A DNA stretch of 42,335 nucleotides from JAXMCI01 sp046349435 (GTDB lineage Bacteria > Pseudomonadota > Alphaproteobacteria > Dongiales > Dongiaceae), in contig JAXMCI010000051.1 in assembly GCA_046349435.1 (NCBI GenBank), forward strand, positions 1 through 42,335, read 5' to 3'. The notes below the pieces were generated by a model. That model did no database searches. It was not told where the DNA came from and saw nothing but the letters and a program-made list of their open reading frames with translations. Position numbers and translations under genes: made by a program. Below are positions 39,999 through 42,335 of the stretch, one piece after another. The number at the start of each line of letters is the position of its first letter. Within the stretch, counting starts at the first letter, position 1.

Positions 39999-42335
39999 AC
40001 CCGGCGACGCTGTTCATCACCCGGCCGGTGGCGGCGACCCTGCTCACCATCGGCGTGGCGCTGGCCGGGGCGCTGGCCATCGTCCGGCTGCCCGTCTCGC
40101 CGCTGCCGCAGGTCGACTTCCCGACCATCTCGGTGCAGGCGCAGATGCCGGGCGCCAGCCCGGAGATCATGGCGACCAGCGTGGCGACGCCGCTGGAGCG
40201 CCATCTCGGCACCATCGCCGACGTCACCGAGATGACCTCGACCAGCTCGGTCGGGCAGACCCGCATCATCCTGCAGTTCGGCCTCGACCGCGACATCGAC
40301 GGCGCGGCGCGCGACGTGCAGGCGGCGATCAACGCGGCGCGCGCCGACCTGCCGGCCAGCCTGCGCAGCAACCCGACCTACCGCAAGGTCAACCCGGCCG
40401 ACGCGCCGGTGCTGATCCTGGCGCTGACCTCGGCGACGATGAGCCAGGGCGCGCTCTACGACGCGGCGGCCACGGTGCTGCAGCAGAAGCTGTCGCAGGT
40501 CGACGGCGTCGGCCAGGTCCAGGTCGGCGGCAGCTCGCTGCCGGCGGTGCGGGTCGAGCTCAACCCGCAGGCGCTCTTCAAGTACGGCATCGGGCTGGAG
40601 GACGTCCGCGCCGCGCTGGCGGCGGCCAACGCCAACAGCCCGAAGGGCGCCATCGAGGATGCCAGGCGGCACTGGCAGATCTACACCAACGACCAGGCGC
40701 GCAGGGCCGAGGACTACCGCCACCTGGTGATCGCCTGGCGCGCCGGCGCGCCGGTGCGGCTCTCCGACATGGCCGAGGTCGAGGACTCGGTCGAGGATCT
40801 GCGCAACCAGGGCTATGCCAACGGCCGGCCGTCGGTGCTGGTGATCGTCTCGCGCCAGCCCGGCGCCAACATCATCGACACGGTCGACCGGGTGAAGGCG
40901 CTGCTGCCGCAGCTCGAGGCCGCGCTGCCGCGCGCCGTCGACCTCGCCGTGGCGCTCGACCGCACCACCACCATCCGCGCCTCGCTGCACGACGTCGAGC
41001 GGACGCTGGTGATCGCCACGCTGCTGGTGATCCTGGTGGTTTTCCTGTTCCTGCGCGACGTCCGCGCCAGCCTGATCCCGACGGTCGCCGTGCCGGTGTC
41101 GCTGCTCGGCACCTTCGCGGTGATGTGGCTGCTCGGCTACAGCCTCAACAACCTGTCGCTGATGGCGCTGACCATCGCCACCGGCTTCGTCGTCGACGAC
41201 GCCATCGTCGTGCTGGAGAACATCGCGCGCCACGTCGAGGCGGGCGAGGCGCGGCTGCGCGCGGCGATGCGCGGCGCGGCGGAGGTCGGCTTCACCGTGC
41301 TCTCGATGAGCCTGTCGCTGGTCGCCGTCTTCATCCCGATCCTGCTGATGGGCGGGCTGGTCGGGCGGCTGTTCCGCGAGTTCGCGGTGACGCTGTCGGT
41401 GGCCATCCTGGTGTCGCTGGCGGTCTCGCTGACCACCACGCCGATGATGTGCGCGCGGCTGCTGCGCCCGCGCCCGCCTGCGGCCGCGGCGCGCCGCCCG
41501 GGCCCGCTGGCGCGGCTCGGCGCCGCCACCCTGCGTGCCTATCGGCGCTCGCTTGCCTGGTCGCTCGACAATGCCGCGCTGATGCTCGTGCTGCTCGCCG
41601 CGACGGTGGCGCTCAACCTCTATCTCTTCGTCATCGTGCCCAAGGGATTCTTCCCGCAGCAGGACACCGGCCGCCTGATCGGCGGCATCCAGGCCGACCA
41701 GAGCATCTCCTTCCAGCTGATGCGCCAGAAGCTGCTGCAGTTCATCGGCATCCTGCAGCAGGACCCGACGGTGGAGAACGTGGTCGGCTTCACCGGCGGC
41801 GGGCAGACCAACTCGGGCTTCGTCTTCGTCACGCTGAAGCCGCTGGCCGAGCGCCGGCTGTCGGCCGACCAGGTCACCGCCCGGCTGCGCGGGCGACTCG
41901 CCGAGGTGCCGGGGGCCTCCCTCTTCCTGCAGCCGGTGCAGGACATCCGGGTCGGCGGCCGGCAATCGAACGCCCAGTTCCAGTACACGCTGCAGGGCGA
42001 CGATCTCGGCGAGCTGCGCGACTGGGCGCCGAAGCTGGCCCGCGCGCTGCAGGGCGCGCCGGAGATCGTCGACGTCAATCTCGACCAGCAGGAGAAGGGG
42101 CTGGAGACGCAATTGACCATCGACCGCGACACCGCGGCACGGCTCGGCCTCACCGCCTCGCAGATCGCCAACACGCTCTACGACGCCTTCGGCCAGCGGC
42201 AGGTCTCGACCATCTACAACCCGCTGAACCAGTACCATGTCGTGATGGAGGTGGCGCCGCGCTTCTGGCAGAGCCCGGAGGCGCTGCGCGGCATCTATGT
42301 CAGCACCTCCGGCGGCACGGTCAGCGGCACCCAGG
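39995..42335 (+). CDS. mdtC: RND multidrug efflux transporter subunit, MdtC-like, 3' end outside the window
   Basis: Starts at ATG 39995 overlapping the mdtB stop and remains open for 780 codons to the right edge. N-terminal MNPATLFITRPVAATLLTIG, PLPQVDFPTISVQAQMPGAS, and the TM4 motif GFVVDDAIVVLENIARHVE are clear, as is FVIVPKGFFPQQDTGRLIGG at the start of the second half. The paralogous pair mdtB/mdtC in tandem after one adaptor is the mdtABC arrangement. The outer-membrane factor may follow outside the window. Confidence 0.93.
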   Translation, partial: MNPATLFITRPVAATLLTIGVALAGALAIVRLPVSPLPQVDFPTISVQAQMPGASPEIMATSVATPLERHLGTIADVTEMTSTSSVGQTRIILQFGLDRDIDGAARDVQAAINAARADLPASLRSNPTYRKVNPADAPVLILALTSATMSQGALYDAAATVLQQKLSQVDGVGQVQVGGSSLPAVRVELNPQALFKYGIGLEDVRAALAAANANSPKGAIEDARRHWQIYTNDQARRAEDYRHLVIAWRAGAPVRLSDMAEVEDSVEDLRNQGYANGRPSVLVIVSRQPGANIIDTVDRVKALLPQLEAALPRAVDLAVALDRTTTIRASLHDVERTLVIATLLVILVVFLFLRDVRASLIPTVAVPVSLLGTFAVMWLLGYSLNNLSLMALTIATGFVVDDAIVVLENIARHVEAGEARLRAAMRGAAEVGFTVLSMSLSLVAVFIPILLMGGLVGRLFREFAVTLSVAILVSLAVSLTTTPMMCARLLRPRPPAAAARRPGPLARLGAATLRAYRRSLAWSLDNAALMLVLLAATVALNLYLFVIVPKGFFPQQDTGRLIGGIQADQSISFQLMRQKLLQFIGILQQDPTVENVVGFTGGGQTNSGFVFVTLKPLAERRLSADQVTARLRGRLAEVPGASLFLQPVQDIRVGGRQSNAQFQYTLQGDDLGELRDWAPKLARALQGAPEIVDVNLDQQEKGLETQLTIDRDTAARLGLTASQIANTLYDAFGQRQVSTIYNPLNQYHVVMEVAPRFWQSPEALRGIYVSTSGGTVSGTQ

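Noticed and set aside
39914..42238. Open frame of 774 codons antisense to the MdtC-like gene
   Set aside because: Shadow frame; the plus strand reads a continuous RND pump with all landmarks.

Overview
The window is about 42 kb of very GC-rich DNA with dense gene packing, strong third-position G/C bias (hence long antisense shadow ORFs) and pervasive 1-8 nt stop/start overlaps. The gene content and order (aroC-fabI, cbpM-cbpA beside a divergent pdxH, an FNR/FixK-type box before a universal stress gene, several ribose-type ABC systems) suggest an alphaproteobacterium, most likely of the Rhodospirillales type. This is inferred from gene families, not from a marker phylogeny. No rRNA, tRNA, CRISPR array, transposase or phage gene was seen.

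Layout. (1) 1-10.8 kb, mostly housekeeping: the end of a class III aminotransferase, signal peptide peptidase SppA, a frameshifted TrmA/RlmD-type rRNA methyltransferase, a small exported protein, chorismate synthase and enoyl-ACP reductase (coupled), the CbpA/CbpM co-chaperone pair, PdxH, a cation diffusion facilitator, and a tandem UspA protein with a small unknown partner behind an FNR-like promoter. (2) 10.9-17.8 kb: first ribose-family (CUT2) ABC operon (Tat-signal binding protein, frameshifted permease, double ATPase, second permease), then an SDR dehydrogenase and an NCS2 purine/uracil permease. (3) 17.8-26.1 kb, minus strand: a LacI-SDR-binding protein-permease-permease-nitrilase-ATPase-PhyH dioxygenase operon, with one permease frameshifted. 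(4) 26.6-29.4 kb, plus strand, divergent from the LacI gene: Schiff-base aldolase, FGGY kinase and hotdog thioesterase. (5) 29.5-34.9 kb: a GNAT protein, an acid-sugar dehydratase-type enolase-superfamily enzyme, a likely remnant of an MFS transporter, and a third, FrcBCA-like ABC operon. (6) 34.9 kb to the end: a CHRD lipoprotein and an mdtABC-type RND efflux operon running off the window.

How it fits together. Regions 3 and 4 look like one regulated catabolic module: uptake, oxidation (SDR), phosphorylation (FGGY) and aldol cleavage, under a LacI repressor with a candidate operator 7 bp before its own start. The unusual part is a nitrilase-superfamily amidohydrolase and a PhyH Fe(II)/2-oxoglutarate oxygenase built into the transporter operon, which suggests a decorated (amide-, methyl- or alkyl-bearing) sugar-like substrate. 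All three ABC operons carry a strong GC-rich palindrome directly after the binding-protein gene; in two of them it is a related repeat element whose outer edge forms the next gene's Shine-Dalgarno sequence. Three genes carry clustered 1-nt G/C-run indels, so sequencing error and real decay must be separated before calling them pseudogenes.
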